Shown: one piece after another, positions 26,269 through 37,300 of the stretch
Numbering within the stretch: position 1 is the stretch's first letter
How the letters are laid out: every line of letters begins with the position of its first letter
From: Catellatospora methionotrophica
Lineage (GTDB): Bacteria; Actinomycetota; Actinomycetes; Mycobacteriales; Micromonosporaceae
DNA: 64,000 bases
Assembly (NCBI RefSeq): GCF_011297335.1
Contig: NZ_JAAOTJ010000001.1
Span: 62,001 to 126,000 of the forward strand
Direction: 5' to 3'
The notes under the pieces: generated by a model
Told to the model about the DNA's origin: nothing
Databases searched by the model: none
Seen by the model: only the letters and a program-made list of their open reading frames with translations
Translations under genes and position numbers: made by a program

Positions 26269-27105
26269 TCACCAGCGGGCCAGCCGGCGGGCGTGTCGCA
26301 GGTGACGGCGATACAGGCCGACCGCCGGCGTGGACGGGCAGGTGGCCAGCCAGGGCTTCTCCGCGCCGACGAAGTGCAGCACCACCGGCGACGACGGCAC
26401 GGTGGCAGCGGCGACGATCGGATGCACCCAGTCGCCGAGTTCGGCGAACCGGTCGACCTCGAAGGTGTTGAACTCCGGCGGCAGCGGCTGGACCGAGTCG
26501 TCACGCAGTCCCCAGAGGTTGAGCGCGTCCTGGTCGTTGTAGTGGATGTGCTGCCCATCGTGGCGCATGATCCGGGCCACGCCGGTGCGCAGCCGGGCCA
26601 GTTCCGCGGTGTGGCACCACATCGCGCCGGCGTTGAAGTACGGGCGGCCCCGAAACGCGGGCCAGCGGTCGGCCACCCCCGGCAGTGCCGGCCCGGCACC
26701 CACGGAGTGGTTGAACAGGTCGCGTACCAGTCCGATCCGGCCACGGGCGAGCGCGCCCAGCGGGCTGGTGAGGTCTCCCAGCACCAGCACGTCGCTGTCC
26801 AGATACACCAGGTGGGGGCGGCCGACGAAGTCCGGGGCGAAGTCGAACCGCAGATAGGTGGCCGTCGAGATGTAGGAGCCGTCCACGACCCGCCAGCCCG
26901 GCCTGACCCACCGCACGTCGAAGGACCGGAAACCCAGGAAGCGCACGATCGCCGCCATCGTGGCCGCATCGGTGCGCGACAGGTCGGGTGTCAGCACCCT
27001 GATCGCCGTCGACGCCCGGTCGGGGGAAGCGTCGGCCAGCGAGATCAGGGTCACCATCGAGGGCAGGAGGTACGCGGTGTCGATGCACAAGCCGACGGCG
27101 AACAC
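26269..27105 (-). CDS. Glycosyltransferase family 8 protein (first copy)
   Basis: 278 residues, GT-A fold. The DxD motif is in LVYLDSDVLVLGDL and the family's N-x-Q-D is in HYNDQDALNLWGL; a late HFVGAEKPW motif matches the GT8 C-terminal HxxGxxKPW signature. It should be a retaining glycosyltransferase using a UDP-sugar. The start ATG 27105 is 3 bp after the GT2 stop. It is about half identical by eye to the GT8 at 28125-28982, so the two are paralogues flanking a GT2. Confidence 0.92.
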   Translation of the reverse strand: MFAVGLCIDTAYLLPSMVTLISLADASPDRASTAIRVLTPDLSRTDAATMAAIVRFLGFRSFDVRWVRPGWRVVDGSYISTATYLRFDFAPDFVGRPHLVYLDSDVLVLGDLTSPLGALARGRIGLVRDLFNHSVGAGPALPGVADRWPAFRGRPYFNAGAMWCHTAELARLRTGVARIMRHDGQHIHYNDQDALNLWGLRDDSVQPLPPEFNTFEVDRFAELGDWVHPIVAAATVPSSPVVLHFVGAEKPWLATCPSTPAVGLYRRHLRHARRLARW

Positions 27106-27108
27106 GGC

Positions 27109-28128
27109 TCAGGCCCGCGTCGCTGCCCGACCCGGCAGGAACTCCCGGTCGTCGGTGTAGACGAAGGTGCACACCGCCGACACCGGTCGCCCCTGGCGCA
27201 GCGCCTCCCAGGTGATGCCCGCGTCGAAGGCAAGATCGACCAGTGCACCACCCCACCGGCGTACCAGCTGCGGCCCGGTGCGCGGCAACGCGACCAGCAC
27301 CGGCACCGCTGCCCCGAGCAGGACCCACGGCGGCAGTCCCGTGCGGACACCCGCCACCGCGAACACCATGGCCATGAGGCTGATCGCGACCGGGTTGGCG
27401 CGCCAGGTCCGGCGATGGCGATGACGCGAGGACAGGAACACATCGGCCCGGCCGTACGTGAACTGCTTGGCCAGCACCTGGCTCCACCGCCCGGCCGCGT
27501 CCCGCTGATGCAGCACGGCGGCCCGCGCGCAGGTCAGCCAGCGGTACCCCTGATCGCAGGCGCGTACGCCGAGATCGACGTCCTCACCGCCCACCACCGT
27601 GAACGCCCCCTCGTCGAACCCGCCCAACCGGACGAACGCCTCCCGGCGTACACACAGATTGCTGGTCGTGCCCCAGCCGACCTGGGTGTAGCGGGCGGCC
27701 ACATCGCCTGCGTTCTGGTAGAGCCGGCTGAAGTCCAGGATCTGCCACAGTGGCGTCCGGTCACCTGACCAGATGGTGGCCCCGGCGACCCCGGCCACGT
27801 CGGCGGGTGCACCGGCCAGCGCGGCGAGATGGCCGACGATCAGCTCAGGTGTGGCCACGCAGTCCGAGTCGACGAACAGCAGCACGTCATGGCTGGCGGC
27901 CCGGACGGCCAGGTTGCGTTTGGCGCCAGCGGCCCGCGGCCCGCGCAGGTGACGCACGCCCAGCTGGACGCACCGACAACGCAGCGCCTGGAACTCCGGC
28001 TCGGGCGAGTCGTCCACCACGATGATCTCCACCGGCGCGTCGACCGCGCGTGCGGCGACCAGCAGCGAGGCCAGCAGCTCGCTGACATGGCGCAGACGAC
28101 CCCGGTGGGTGGGCACGCACACGGTCAC
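27109..28128 (-). CDS. Glycosyltransferase family 2 protein
   Basis: 339 residues from GTG 28128, which overlaps the upstream GT8 stop (GTGA). GT2 features are VCVPTHRGR, IIVVDDSPEPEF, AKRNLAV, FVDSDCVATPELI (DxD-like) and GGEDVDLGVRACDQGYRW (ED motif). Two hydrophobic helices near residues 250-300 (SLMAMVFAVAGV, WVLLGAAVPVLVAL) suggest membrane association. It probably builds a surface glycan together with the two GT8 enzymes in the same operon. Confidence 0.92.
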   Translation of the reverse strand: MTVCVPTHRGRLRHVSELLASLLVAARAVDAPVEIIVVDDSPEPEFQALRCRCVQLGVRHLRGPRAAGAKRNLAVRAASHDVLLFVDSDCVATPELIVGHLAALAGAPADVAGVAGATIWSGDRTPLWQILDFSRLYQNAGDVAARYTQVGWGTTSNLCVRREAFVRLGGFDEGAFTVVGGEDVDLGVRACDQGYRWLTCARAAVLHQRDAAGRWSQVLAKQFTYGRADVFLSSRHRHRRTWRANPVAISLMAMVFAVAGVRTGLPPWVLLGAAVPVLVALPRTGPQLVRRWGGALVDLAFDAGITWEALRQGRPVSAVCTFVYTDDREFLPGRAATRA

Positions 28129-28982
28129 TGCCAACGGATCCCCGCTGTCGGGTCCTTGGCCCGGCTGACCAGGCTTGCCGCCTGTCGCAGGTAGCTGCGG
28201 TAGAGGCGTACACCCTCGGTGTCGGGGCAGGTCGGCTGCCACGGCTTGTCCGGGCCGACGAAGTGCAGCACCACCGGGGTGCCCTCGCGGGCCCGGCTCT
28301 GGGCACCGTCTTCGAACCGGTCCAGCTCGAAGCGGTTGTAGGCAGGCGGGGCGGGCACGACAGCGCTGCCGTGCAGAGCCCACAGGTTCAACGCGTCCTG
28401 GTCGTTGAAGTGGATGTGCTGCCCGGCTCCGGCCATGATCCGGGTGATCGACCGATTCAAGCCGCTCAGCAGGCTGGTCGGGCACCACATCACCCCCGCG
28501 TTGAAGTAGGGCCGGCCCCGGAACGCGGGCCACCGGTCCGCCACGCCCGGCAGTGCCGCGCCCCGGCCCACCGTCGCCACGAGTTCGTCCTGGACCAGAG
28601 CCAGCCGGCTAGGGCCGAGGCCGTCCAGCGGTGTGGCGAGGTCGCCGAGCACGACCAGGTCGCCGTCCAGATAGATCAGATGGTCGTCGCCGACGAAGTC
28701 AGCGGTGAACGCGAAGCGCAGGTAGGTGGTGGCGGAGATGTGATCGCAGCTCACCACCTGCCACCGGTCGGTGCGATGCCAGGCGATGTCGAACGACCCG
28801 AATCCCAGCCGAGCGACCACCGAGGCCATCGTCTCGGCGCGGCCCCGGCTCAAGTCGGCGGTCAACACACGCACGCCCACGGACTTGAGGTCACCGGCGG
28901 GCTGGCTGTCGGCCAGGGAGGTCAACGTGGTCAGCGCCGGCACGAAATACGCCTCGTCGATGCAGACGCCCACCGTATACAT
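28125..28982 (-). CDS. Glycosyltransferase family 8 protein (second copy)
   Basis: 285 residues from ATG 28982 (MYTVGVCIDEAYFVPAL). DxD is in LIYLDGDLVVLGDL, N-x-Q-D in HFNDQDALNLWAL and HFVGPDKPW near the C-terminus, all as in GT8 retaining transferases. It is the first gene of the GT8-GT2-GT8 operon. An in-frame extension to TTG 29024 is not supported by similarity with its paralogue. Confidence 0.92.
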   Translation of the reverse strand: MYTVGVCIDEAYFVPALTTLTSLADSQPAGDLKSVGVRVLTADLSRGRAETMASVVARLGFGSFDIAWHRTDRWQVVSCDHISATTYLRFAFTADFVGDDHLIYLDGDLVVLGDLATPLDGLGPSRLALVQDELVATVGRGAALPGVADRWPAFRGRPYFNAGVMWCPTSLLSGLNRSITRIMAGAGQHIHFNDQDALNLWALHGSAVVPAPPAYNRFELDRFEDGAQSRAREGTPVVLHFVGPDKPWQPTCPDTEGVRLYRSYLRQAASLVSRAKDPTAGIRWQ

Positions 28983-29155
28983 GCCGAATCCCGTCACTTG
29001 TACGCGAACCGTAGCACAATACATTCACGCCTGTCATCGTCTTCGGATCGCTCGGCCCGACGCCGGCAACGCGCCGCCTTGCCGGGCGATGGCGGGCATG
29101 ACCGGCGCAGGGGGACCTGTATCGACCGGTCAGCGCGGGTACTAACCTGCGCGGC

Positions 29156-30118
29156 ATGACAGACGATCGCGTTCATGGTGTGCAACTGCTCGTGCCGGGA
29201 AGTGCCGCAACGATGGCCCAATGGCAGGACTCACTCGGACGCGCAGGTCTGACGCTCGACGGCCGAGGGATCACATCGAAGACTCTCAGCTTTCCCACCC
29301 CGGCCGAGGTCGTCGAGAACGACGGCTCGTTCGGCCCGGCGTTCGGCTACGGCACGATGTCGGCGCAGGAGCAAGCCGCCATCGCCCAGGCCGGCAGCGC
29401 CCTGGTCCTTGACCTGCCGGTTCACCTCGACACGGTGCCGGGTGAAACAGCGACGCTGATCGCCGCGCTGGGCGAGGCCGGGGCGCTGGGCGTGCGACTC
29501 GAACAGTCGAAGCTGGGCTGGCCTGTCGAGCGCTGGGTGCAGGCCCTCGACAGCCGTGACCCGTGGATGCTCTACCGCTGCGCGGTGGTGGTGCTGCAGG
29601 ACCGCGGCGTGTCGCGATCCTGCGGTATGCACGCATTCGGGCTGCCGGATGCACAGGTCGAGGCTCCACCCGCCGAGGCCAACCAGCTGCTCGGCTCACT
29701 CAACGTGTACCAGCTGGCGGAGGACCCCGTCCTGGTCAGCGGCGACACGTTCAGCCCTGACGCGCAGACCCCCCGCCGACGGCTGGAGCGCTGGCCAGAC
29801 GGCGGCTACCCGCAGGGCCACCCCTGCCACAATCCCTTCGGCACCTGGCGATTGGGCGCCGAAGGAGGCCGAGCAGATCGGCGCAGCGACCTTCGCCCCG
29901 TTTTCATCCCACCGCTGGTGGCCCTCCTCACGGCCGCCGAAGAGAAGGCCGGCAGGCACCTGCACCGCGAGGAGGTGCAGCGCCTCACCGACGAAGGCGC
30001 CTGCATGATGATGACCCACGCCGATGCGAAGAACCTTGAGCGCGGCCGCGGCTACGCCGACCTCGAACCCGAGCTCGCATGGCAGCAGTGGCAGGTCCTC
30101 CGCGAAACCCGGGGCTGA
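29156..30118 (+). CDS. DUF4261-like protein of unknown function
   Basis: 320 residues, soluble, no signal peptide. The middle holds SCGMHAFGLPDAQVE, LNVYQLAEDPVLVSGDTFSP and PRRRLERWPDGGYP, then HNPFGTWRL, which resemble DUF4261-type proteins (my recollection of the family, not a search). No catalytic motif is evident. TAACCT (29143-29148) lies 7 bp before the ATG, suggesting a leaderless transcript. It is divergent from the GT cassette and may be the last gene of its own unit. Confidence 0.75.
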   Translation: MTDDRVHGVQLLVPGSAATMAQWQDSLGRAGLTLDGRGITSKTLSFPTPAEVVENDGSFGPAFGYGTMSAQEQAAIAQAGSALVLDLPVHLDTVPGETATLIAALGEAGALGVRLEQSKLGWPVERWVQALDSRDPWMLYRCAVVVLQDRGVSRSCGMHAFGLPDAQVEAPPAEANQLLGSLNVYQLAEDPVLVSGDTFSPDAQTPRRRLERWPDGGYPQGHPCHNPFGTWRLGAEGGRADRRSDLRPVFIPPLVALLTAAEEKAGRHLHREEVQRLTDEGACMMMTHADAKNLERGRGYADLEPELAWQQWQVLRETRG

Positions 30119-30215
30119 CATAGCAGCGGTCTACTCCCTCCACCGCTCGCACGTCCTGGTCACGGGCTGACCAGGCACGCCGGCGGCGATGACCGTCTCG
30201 GACCAGGCGACCTGG

Positions 30216-30899
30216 TCAGGTGAGCAGCCCGCTGCGCCGCAGCCACGTCTCGGCGGCGGCCTGTGCTTGATTGACCTGCTCGCCGCGTACGGCTAGCCCG
30301 GCGCCGACGTCAGCACCCCGGCACGAGGCGGCGTAGTCGCGCTCGGTGGTGCCCAGGCCGCTCATGGCGTAGGTGGTGACCGGGTACACCGTCTTGCCGC
30401 TGAAGTCGTAGCCGTCCGCGAACGTCGACATGATCATCGGAGCGCGTACGTTCCAGATACCGCTGGCCAGCAGCACCGTGTCGTACTCGGTGATCGACGG
30501 CAGCGGGTCGGCGATGGCCGGGCGGGCGTCGGCGTTCTGCTCGCGTACGTTGCGGGCCACGGTGGCGTCGTAGTCGTCGGAGTACGGTTCGGCAGCCTGG
30601 ATGCGATGCGTGTCGCACCTGATCAGCTTGCTGATGATCTCCGCGAGCGCTGCGGTGTTGCCGACCTTGAGGAAGGTGCGGCCTCCGTCGGCGTAGTTCC
30701 ATCCGGCACGGGAGAAGTACGCCAGCAGCACCCTGGGCTGCCCGTCCGGGCTGGCGGTGCCGCCTGGTTGCGCGCTGGTCGCCGGCGGCGGTGGCGCATC
30801 GGCCCCGCACCCTGCCAGCGCGGCCGTGGCCGCTGTGCCGAGTGCTCCCGCTCCGCTCAGGCGCAGCAGGGCCCGGCGACCAATGGCGATGCTGTGCAC
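30216..30899 (-). CDS. Flavodoxin-like lipoprotein (Tat/lipobox signal)
   Basis: 227 residues. The N-terminus has a twin-arginine IGRRALLRLSG, a hydrophobic core and a lipobox LAGC (28-31), so it is likely exported folded by Tat and lipidated. The mature part is a flavodoxin_4-type domain: VLLAYFSRAGWNY (FMN phosphate loop), KLIRCDTHRIQAAEPYSDDY and DTVLLASGIWNVRAPMIMSTF. It is probably an extracytoplasmic FMN redox protein. The start GTG 30899 has GGAGG 6 bp upstream. It lies 47 bp after the aldo/keto reductases on the same strand, so it may be cotranscribed with them. Confidence 0.88.
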   Translation of the reverse strand: MHSIAIGRRALLRLSGAGALGTAATAALAGCGADAPPPPATSAQPGGTASPDGQPRVLLAYFSRAGWNYADGGRTFLKVGNTAALAEIISKLIRCDTHRIQAAEPYSDDYDATVARNVREQNADARPAIADPLPSITEYDTVLLASGIWNVRAPMIMSTFADGYDFSGKTVYPVTTYAMSGLGTTERDYAASCRGADVGAGLAVRGEQVNQAQAAAETWLRRSGLLT

Positions 30900-30946
30900 G
30901 TGGTTCCTCCCAGGCAGATCGTCGGTGTACCGGCGGTCCGGTGCGG

Positions 30947-31930
<984 letters not shown>

Positions 31931-31966
31931 GATGTTCCTCGCTGGTTTCGGTGTGGTGCGGGCGGA

Positions 31967-32824
31967 TCAGTCGACTCGGCGTCCGCCGAGCCATGTGACC
32001 TTCTCCGGGTCGCGGTGGTCGAAGAACAGCGACTCGCCGCCGTCGAGGGCGGCGATCGCGCCCATCTCGTCGTCGGTGAGGTCGAAGTCGAAGATGTCGA
32101 GGTTCTCGGCCATCCGTTCGGGGCGGACCGACTTCGGGATGACGATCACGTCGCGCTGGGTCAGCCAGCGCAGGACGACCTGCCCGACCGACTTGCCGTG
32201 CGCGGCACCGATTCCGGCCAGGACCGGGTTGGTGAACAGGTCGTTCTTGCCCTCGGCGAACGGACCCCACGACTCGATCTGAACGCCATGCTCGGCCATG
32301 ACCCGCTGGTCGGTGTGTCGCTGGAAGAACGGGTGGGTCTCGATCTGATTGACCGCCGGGGTTACGTCGTTGTTCAGGATGAGGTCGACGAGGCGGTCGG
32401 GGTAGAAGTTCGACACGCCGATCGCCCGGCTCAGGCCCTCGCCGTGCAGCTTCTGCATCGCCCGCCACGAGCTGTAGTAGTCGCCCAGCGGCTGGTGGAT
32501 CAGGTACAGGTCGAGGTAGTCCAGGCCCAGCTTGCGCAGGGACTGGTCGAACTCCCGCCGGGCGGTGTCCTCACCAGTGTGCTGAATCCACATCTTCGTG
32601 GTCACGAACAGTTCGGCGCGCGGGATGCCGCTGGCCGCGATCGCGCGGCCGACGGCTTCTTCGTTGCCGTACGAGGCGGCCGTGTCCAGAGCCCGGTAGC
32701 CGGCGGCGAGCGCGTCGGTGACGACCTGTTCGGTGTGCTCGTCGGGGACCTGGAAGACGCCGAAGCCCAGGATCGGCATCTGCACACCGTTGTTGAGCGT
32801 GATCAATCGGTTCTGCGCCGCCAT
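31967..32824 (-). CDS. Aldo/keto reductase (AKR5-like, 2,5-diketo-D-gluconate reductase type)
   Basis: 285 residues from ATG 32824 (GGAGGATCTC just upstream). Features are [25 protein letters not shown] (catalytic Asp/Tyr), [12 protein letters not shown] (Lys), [16 protein letters not shown] (His) and [21 protein letters not shown] (NADPH site). It is first in the operon with the other AKR and probably the flavodoxin. A likely regulatory partner is the divergent XRE gene 132 bp away, a common AKR-XRE pairing in actinobacteria. Confidence 0.93.
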   Translation of the reverse strand: MAAQNRLITLNNGVQMPILGFGVFQVPDEHTEQVVTDALAAGYRALDTAASYGNEEAVGRAIAASGIPRAELFVTTKMWIQHTGEDTARREFDQSLRKLGLDYLDLYLIHQPLGDYYSSWRAMQKLHGEGLSRAIGVSNFYPDRLVDLILNNDVTPAVNQIETHPFFQRHTDQRVMAEHGVQIESWGPFAEGKNDLFTNPVLAGIGAAHGKSVGQVVLRWLTQRDVIVIPKSVRPERMAENLDIFDFDLTDDEMGAIAALDGGESLFFDHRDPEKVTWLGGRRVD

Positions 32825-32943
32825 GAGATCCTCCTCCAACGTTGTCGAACCTGCTCCTCTCAGCCAACCGCGTTTCGGCCCGGCTAGGCAGTGACGGTCT
32901 TACCCGGTAACGCCAGTGCCTCCCTACCGGCCGGGCCCGGATC

Positions 32944-32949
32944 TAGGGT
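32944..32949 (+). promoter_or_regulatory. -10 element TAGGGT, leaderless XRE transcript
   Basis: TAGGGT ends 7 bp before ATG 32957 and no Shine-Dalgarno is present. It lies in the 132-bp divergent region shared with the aldo/keto reductase operon. Confidence 0.4.
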
Positions 32950-32956
32950 CGAAGGC

Positions 32957-33847
32957 ATGAGCAACAACGACGAGGTCCGCGACTTCCTCACGTCCCGTCG
33001 TGAGCGTCTCACCCCCGACCAGGCGGGGGTGCCGTTGTTCGGCGGCCGCCGTCGGGTCAAGGGCCTGCGCCGCGAAGAGGTCGCGATGCTCGCCGGGATG
33101 AGCAGCGACTACTACACGCGCCTGGAGCGCGGCAACCTCACCGGCGTCTCACAGCCGGTCCTCGACTCGCTGGCCCGTGCGCTGCGACTCGACGAGGCCG
33201 AACGCACCCGCCTGTTCGACCTCGCCGAAACCGCCAACACGTCACACTCCGGCCAGACACCTCGACGTGGAACGAACCGGACGACAGTGCGGCCGGGCGT
33301 GCAGCGCATCCTCGACACGATCAACGCGCCCGCGTACGTCCGCAACGGCCGGATGGACGTCCTGGCCCTCAACCGGCTGGGGCGGGCCCTGTTCGCCGAC
33401 GCGATCGGCGCGAGCGGCGTGTTCAACCTCGCCCGTTACATGTTTCTCGACCCCCGGGCCCAGAACTTCTACCCCGCCTGGCGCACAGTGGCCGCCGACA
33501 GCGTCGCCGCCCTGCGCACCTACGCCGGGCGGAACCCCTACGACCGCGCCCTGACCGACCTGGTCGGCGAGCTGAGCACCCGCAGCGAGGCGTTCCGGAC
33601 CTGGTGGGCCACCCACAACGTGAAACTGCACCACACCGCGACCAAGACGATGCACCACGCCGTCGCCGGGGACCTCGAACTCACCGGTGAGGCCCTTCAC
33701 CTGCCCGCAGACCCCGACCTGACGATCATCACCTACACCTGGGAGCCGGCAAGCGCCACCGAACAGGCCGTCCACTTTCTCGCGTCCTGGAGCAACGCGT
33801 CAGCAGCCCGCGAGCAGCGTCCCGTCTCGGAGAAAGGGCGCAGCTAG
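32957..33847 (+). CDS. XRE family regulator with MmyB-like ligand-binding domain
   Basis: 296 residues. The N-terminal HTH is VKGLRREEVAMLAGMSSDYY then TRLERGNLTGVSQPVLDSL. The rest is the MmyB-like PAS-related domain (NAPAYVRNGRMDVLALNRLG, ARYMFLDPRAQNFYP, then HTATKTMHHAVAGDLELTGE) found in many Streptomyces/Micromonospora regulators and thought to bind fatty-acid-like ligands. It is divergent from the AKR pair, which it probably controls. ATG 32957 is preferred over the earlier in-frame start at 32891. Confidence 0.92.
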   Translation: MSNNDEVRDFLTSRRERLTPDQAGVPLFGGRRRVKGLRREEVAMLAGMSSDYYTRLERGNLTGVSQPVLDSLARALRLDEAERTRLFDLAETANTSHSGQTPRRGTNRTTVRPGVQRILDTINAPAYVRNGRMDVLALNRLGRALFADAIGASGVFNLARYMFLDPRAQNFYPAWRTVAADSVAALRTYAGRNPYDRALTDLVGELSTRSEAFRTWWATHNVKLHHTATKTMHHAVAGDLELTGEALHLPADPDLTIITYTWEPASATEQAVHFLASWSNASAAREQRPVSEKGRS

Positions 33848-33871
33848 CCCTACGAGGGCGACTGGTACGGG

Positions 33872-34290
33872 TTGGTGATGTTGTGTTCGGTGGGGTGGGT
33901 GTCGGGTGCGAAGGTCCCAACATTTCTGGTGAGGCTGGTACTACAGCGGGTCGTGACGACTTCGCGCCGTGCTCGGCCCTATCCCTCCGATCTGTCTGAT
34001 GAACGCTGGGCATTGATCGAGCCGTTGTTGACGGGGTGGCGGGCGGCTCGTGGTGGGCTGGGGATCAGGCCGCCGGTTCACGATCTGCGGGAGATCGTGG
34101 ACCAGAGCGTGAAGACGTCGTCGAACGTGGCCGAGTCCGGCCATGGTGTGGATGCCGCGAAGAAGATCAAGGGCCGGAAGCGGCATGTCGCGGTGGACAC
34201 GTTGGGGCTGCTGCTGGTTCTGGTCACGGCGGCGTCGGTGCATGACACCGCTGGTGGCAGGGACCTAGTCAGGCAGTTGGCGGCGGACCG
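33872..34290 (+). mobile_element. IS5-family insertion sequence remnant with internal deletion
   Basis: The open frame contains the start of an IS5-family transposase (RARPYPSDLSDERWALIEPL, HDLREIVD) joined directly to the central part (QSVKTSSNVAESGHGVDAAK, KIKGRKRHVAVDTLGLLL, VTAASVHDTAGGRDLVRQLA). About 60-65 residues normally lying between these segments, including the first DDE Asp region, are missing, yet the frame is preserved. The C-terminal third is also absent beyond about 34280, where the sequence changes to that of the next gene. It is non-functional. I could not identify clear terminal inverted repeats. It separates the XRE gene from the HEAT-like gene. Confidence 0.8.
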
Positions 34291-34329
34291 GGGCCGCGAG
34301 CTCGCCTGCGGCCAGGCAGAATACCTGCC

Positions 34330-37300
34330 GTGACCAGCGCCCGCGCCCTCCTGCACTCCATCGGCAAGCTCTCCTATCCCCAGCGCATGCGCCTGCTCGC
34401 CCGACACGCCCGGCAGCTGGAGGGGACACCGCAGCTCGGCACGCTGGTGGCAGAGGTGGGCAGGGGCGACAGCTTCGCGCGCGACATGGCGGTGTTCCTG
34501 GCCGGAACGGCCCGTGACGTCGAAGCGCTGCGTCCCTTCCTCGCCGACGCCGACGATGCGATCCGTGCCCGAGCGGTCAAATCGTGGCTGAACAGCGGCC
34601 GCGTGGACCACGAAGAGGTGGCGCTGCTGATGGATGACGCGCCGTATGCGATACGCCAGGTGGTGTACACCCATCTGCGGCGCAAGCGGAGCCGACGGCG
34701 GACGCCCGGACTGGCAGACGTCCTCGTCGACAGGGTGGCGTCGAGGTTCGGCAGCGGGGAGGCGAGCCGCCTGCTGCCCGCCTGCGCACCGCAGACGGTG
34801 GCGCGGCTGCTGCCGGAACTGGGCATGGGCAGCGCCTGGCACGCCACGGCCGTTGCCCACCCCGAACAGGCCCTGGCCGAGGCCCGGCGGCAGCTCGCCC
34901 GGCTACCGGAGTCCCAGCGCACCAGCTGGTGGGGGTGGGTCGGTTTCGGCGTCTTCGGGGCCGCCCGCGAGCATCCCCTGGCGGTGCTGGATCTGCTGGC
35001 CGAGTACGCCCCGGCGACCACGTTGCCGGGGCACTCCACGGCCCATGCACGGCTGGCCAGGGCGTACCCGCAGAGGTTTCTGGATCTGCTGCTCGACCGC
35101 GGGCGGGCGCAGTGTATGCGCCGCGCTCCTCTGTCGCGTGCGCTACTGCAGGCGCTCTCGGTGCTGCCCGACGACCAGATCATCAGGCTCGCGGTCCGGC
35201 TGCGGGAGGCCGGGCGGCTGCCGGAGCTGCTGACGCGGCTGGCGCCGAGCCGGCGGAGCGAGATCTTCGACGGCGCGTACGCGGGGGTCGACCGGGACCA
35301 GGCGACCGTCGCGGACGCGCTCCTGGAGGTGTTGCCGTGGCAGCGCCGAGTGGCCGAAGCCCGTCGCATGCTGGCGCTGGAACGCGTACAGTCCACGGCC
35401 GACCAGGTGCGCCTCACCGCATTCCTGCCCTGGGAGCAAGCCCAGCCGACGCTGCTGACGGCGACCCGGTCCCCGGTGGCCGACGAGCGGGCCTACGCCT
35501 ACGAGAACATCGTGCGGTGCGCGGCACGCTCGGCCGAACCCGGAGTCGTCACCGAGGCCGCGCGGCTGCTCGAGCGGCTGCGCAACGAGCAGGATCCGGT
35601 GCGCTCCCGTGCCCTCGCCGCCCTGGCGGCGGTACCGACCCGGTTGATCGAGGCGGCGGCGGTCGACACGCTGACGACCGTCTTCGCTGACGCGCTGGCG
35701 GCCCGCGACGCGTCGGGGGCGACGCGCTCCGCCGTTGCGCGGGTGGCGCTCGGGGTGCTGGCCACCCATGCCGACGACGCGGCGCTCTCCCAGCCCGCGC
35801 TGCTGTGGCTGGAGGCGCTTTTCGGCGACGACCGGCTGCCCCACCTCGGCCGGTTCGAGCTGCGGCGCGGGCAGGAACAGCAGGCATTCGCCGCCGTACG
35901 GGAGTGGATCGCCAACGGTGTGCGCCGCAACAGGTACGCGCTGCTGCTCCGCTTCACCGCAGCCCTCGGGCGCCGGGCCTACCACCTGCCGGAGCTGCAG
36001 GAGCTGCTGCGCGTGACGATCCGCGACGGCCGGCCCTCGTCTGTCGTGCGCGACGCGGTCGAGCTGTGGCTGGCCGATCCGGCACACCGCGACACCCGTG
36101 TCGAAGAGGTGCTGCGCGGCGACCCCTCCACGATCGCGTTGTATCCGGTCTGGCAGATCGTGAGTGCTCGGCGTACCGACCTGCTGGATCTGGCCTTCGG
36201 CACGAGAGCGCCCGCGGGCGCGTTCATCGCGAAGGGGCCGCGCTGGGTTCCGGGCCATGCCGGTCACGTGCGGCGATGGCTGCCACACCACCGCGCCCGG
36301 TACGTGGAGCTGCTGGGCAAGGTCGCGGCCGATGCCGGAGCGAGTGTCAACGCCCGGTGTGCGGCGATCCGGTCCGCGGCGGTGGTGCCGGACCTCGGCT
36401 GGGCCGCCGTGCAGCGCTGGCACGGCTCCCCCGACGTGGCGCTGGCCGAGGCGGCGCTGGGCGCGCTGCCGTGGACCGACCGGCCTGCGGACGCGCTGCC
36501 GCTGCTCATGGCACATACCGGCGACGACCGTGCGCGGGTCGCCGTCTACGCGATGCGCCGGGCGGCCCGGTTCGTCCCGGCGAGCCGGCTCGGTGAGATC
36601 GTCGCGGCCGCGCTGGCCGGCCCGCTCAAGGTCACCAGCCGCAAGGAGATCGCACGGCTCGCCGCCGACTTCGGCGTACCGCAGGCCTCGTCCATCGTGT
36701 ACGCCGAGTGGCGCCGCCCGGACGCGCACCGCGACGTGCGCGCCGCACTCGTGGGCGTGGCTCGCCAGCGGCCGGACGAGCCCGACGCCTGGCGGATCCT
36801 GACCGGGGCCGTCGAGTCCGGGGAGTACGCGTCCATCGTCGCGGTCGGCGCCGCGCAGCCGATGCTGCTTCCGGACAGCGCCCGGACCCGGTACGCGTCG
36901 CTGATATTGGCCGGTTGCCGCAGCACCGACCCGAAGGCAGCCGAGCATGCGTGGGCGTGCGTGCCGATGTGGGCACCCTGGGCTGCCGATCTCGACTCTG
37001 CGATCATGGCGGGCCTGCTCGATCTCTCCCCGACCGGGCCGGCGCGGTACGCCATCGCCGCCCTCGTGACGCTGCTGCGTGCAGGCGCCGGGTACACGAC
37101 TCTCGGCGACGCCCTGCACCGCCTCGTCGACCTGGACCGGGCGGACCCGGGCGACGACCCGGAGCGTGACCGGATCCCGCTGCGGCACGCGCAGTCCCTG
37201 CTGTCGGCGGTCGCCAGCGCCGTCCGCGGCGACCCGTCCGGCTTCGACCTCGACGCGGCCGCCGACGCGGCCCGGCACGCGGCCGACCACGACCCGTTAC

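Noticed and set aside
23516-26305. A 929-codon plus-strand open frame opposite the VWD protease-like gene
   Set aside because: Its composition (Arg/Gly/Val/Ala-rich with no recognisable motif) is the antisense shadow of the clear minus-strand coding sequence.
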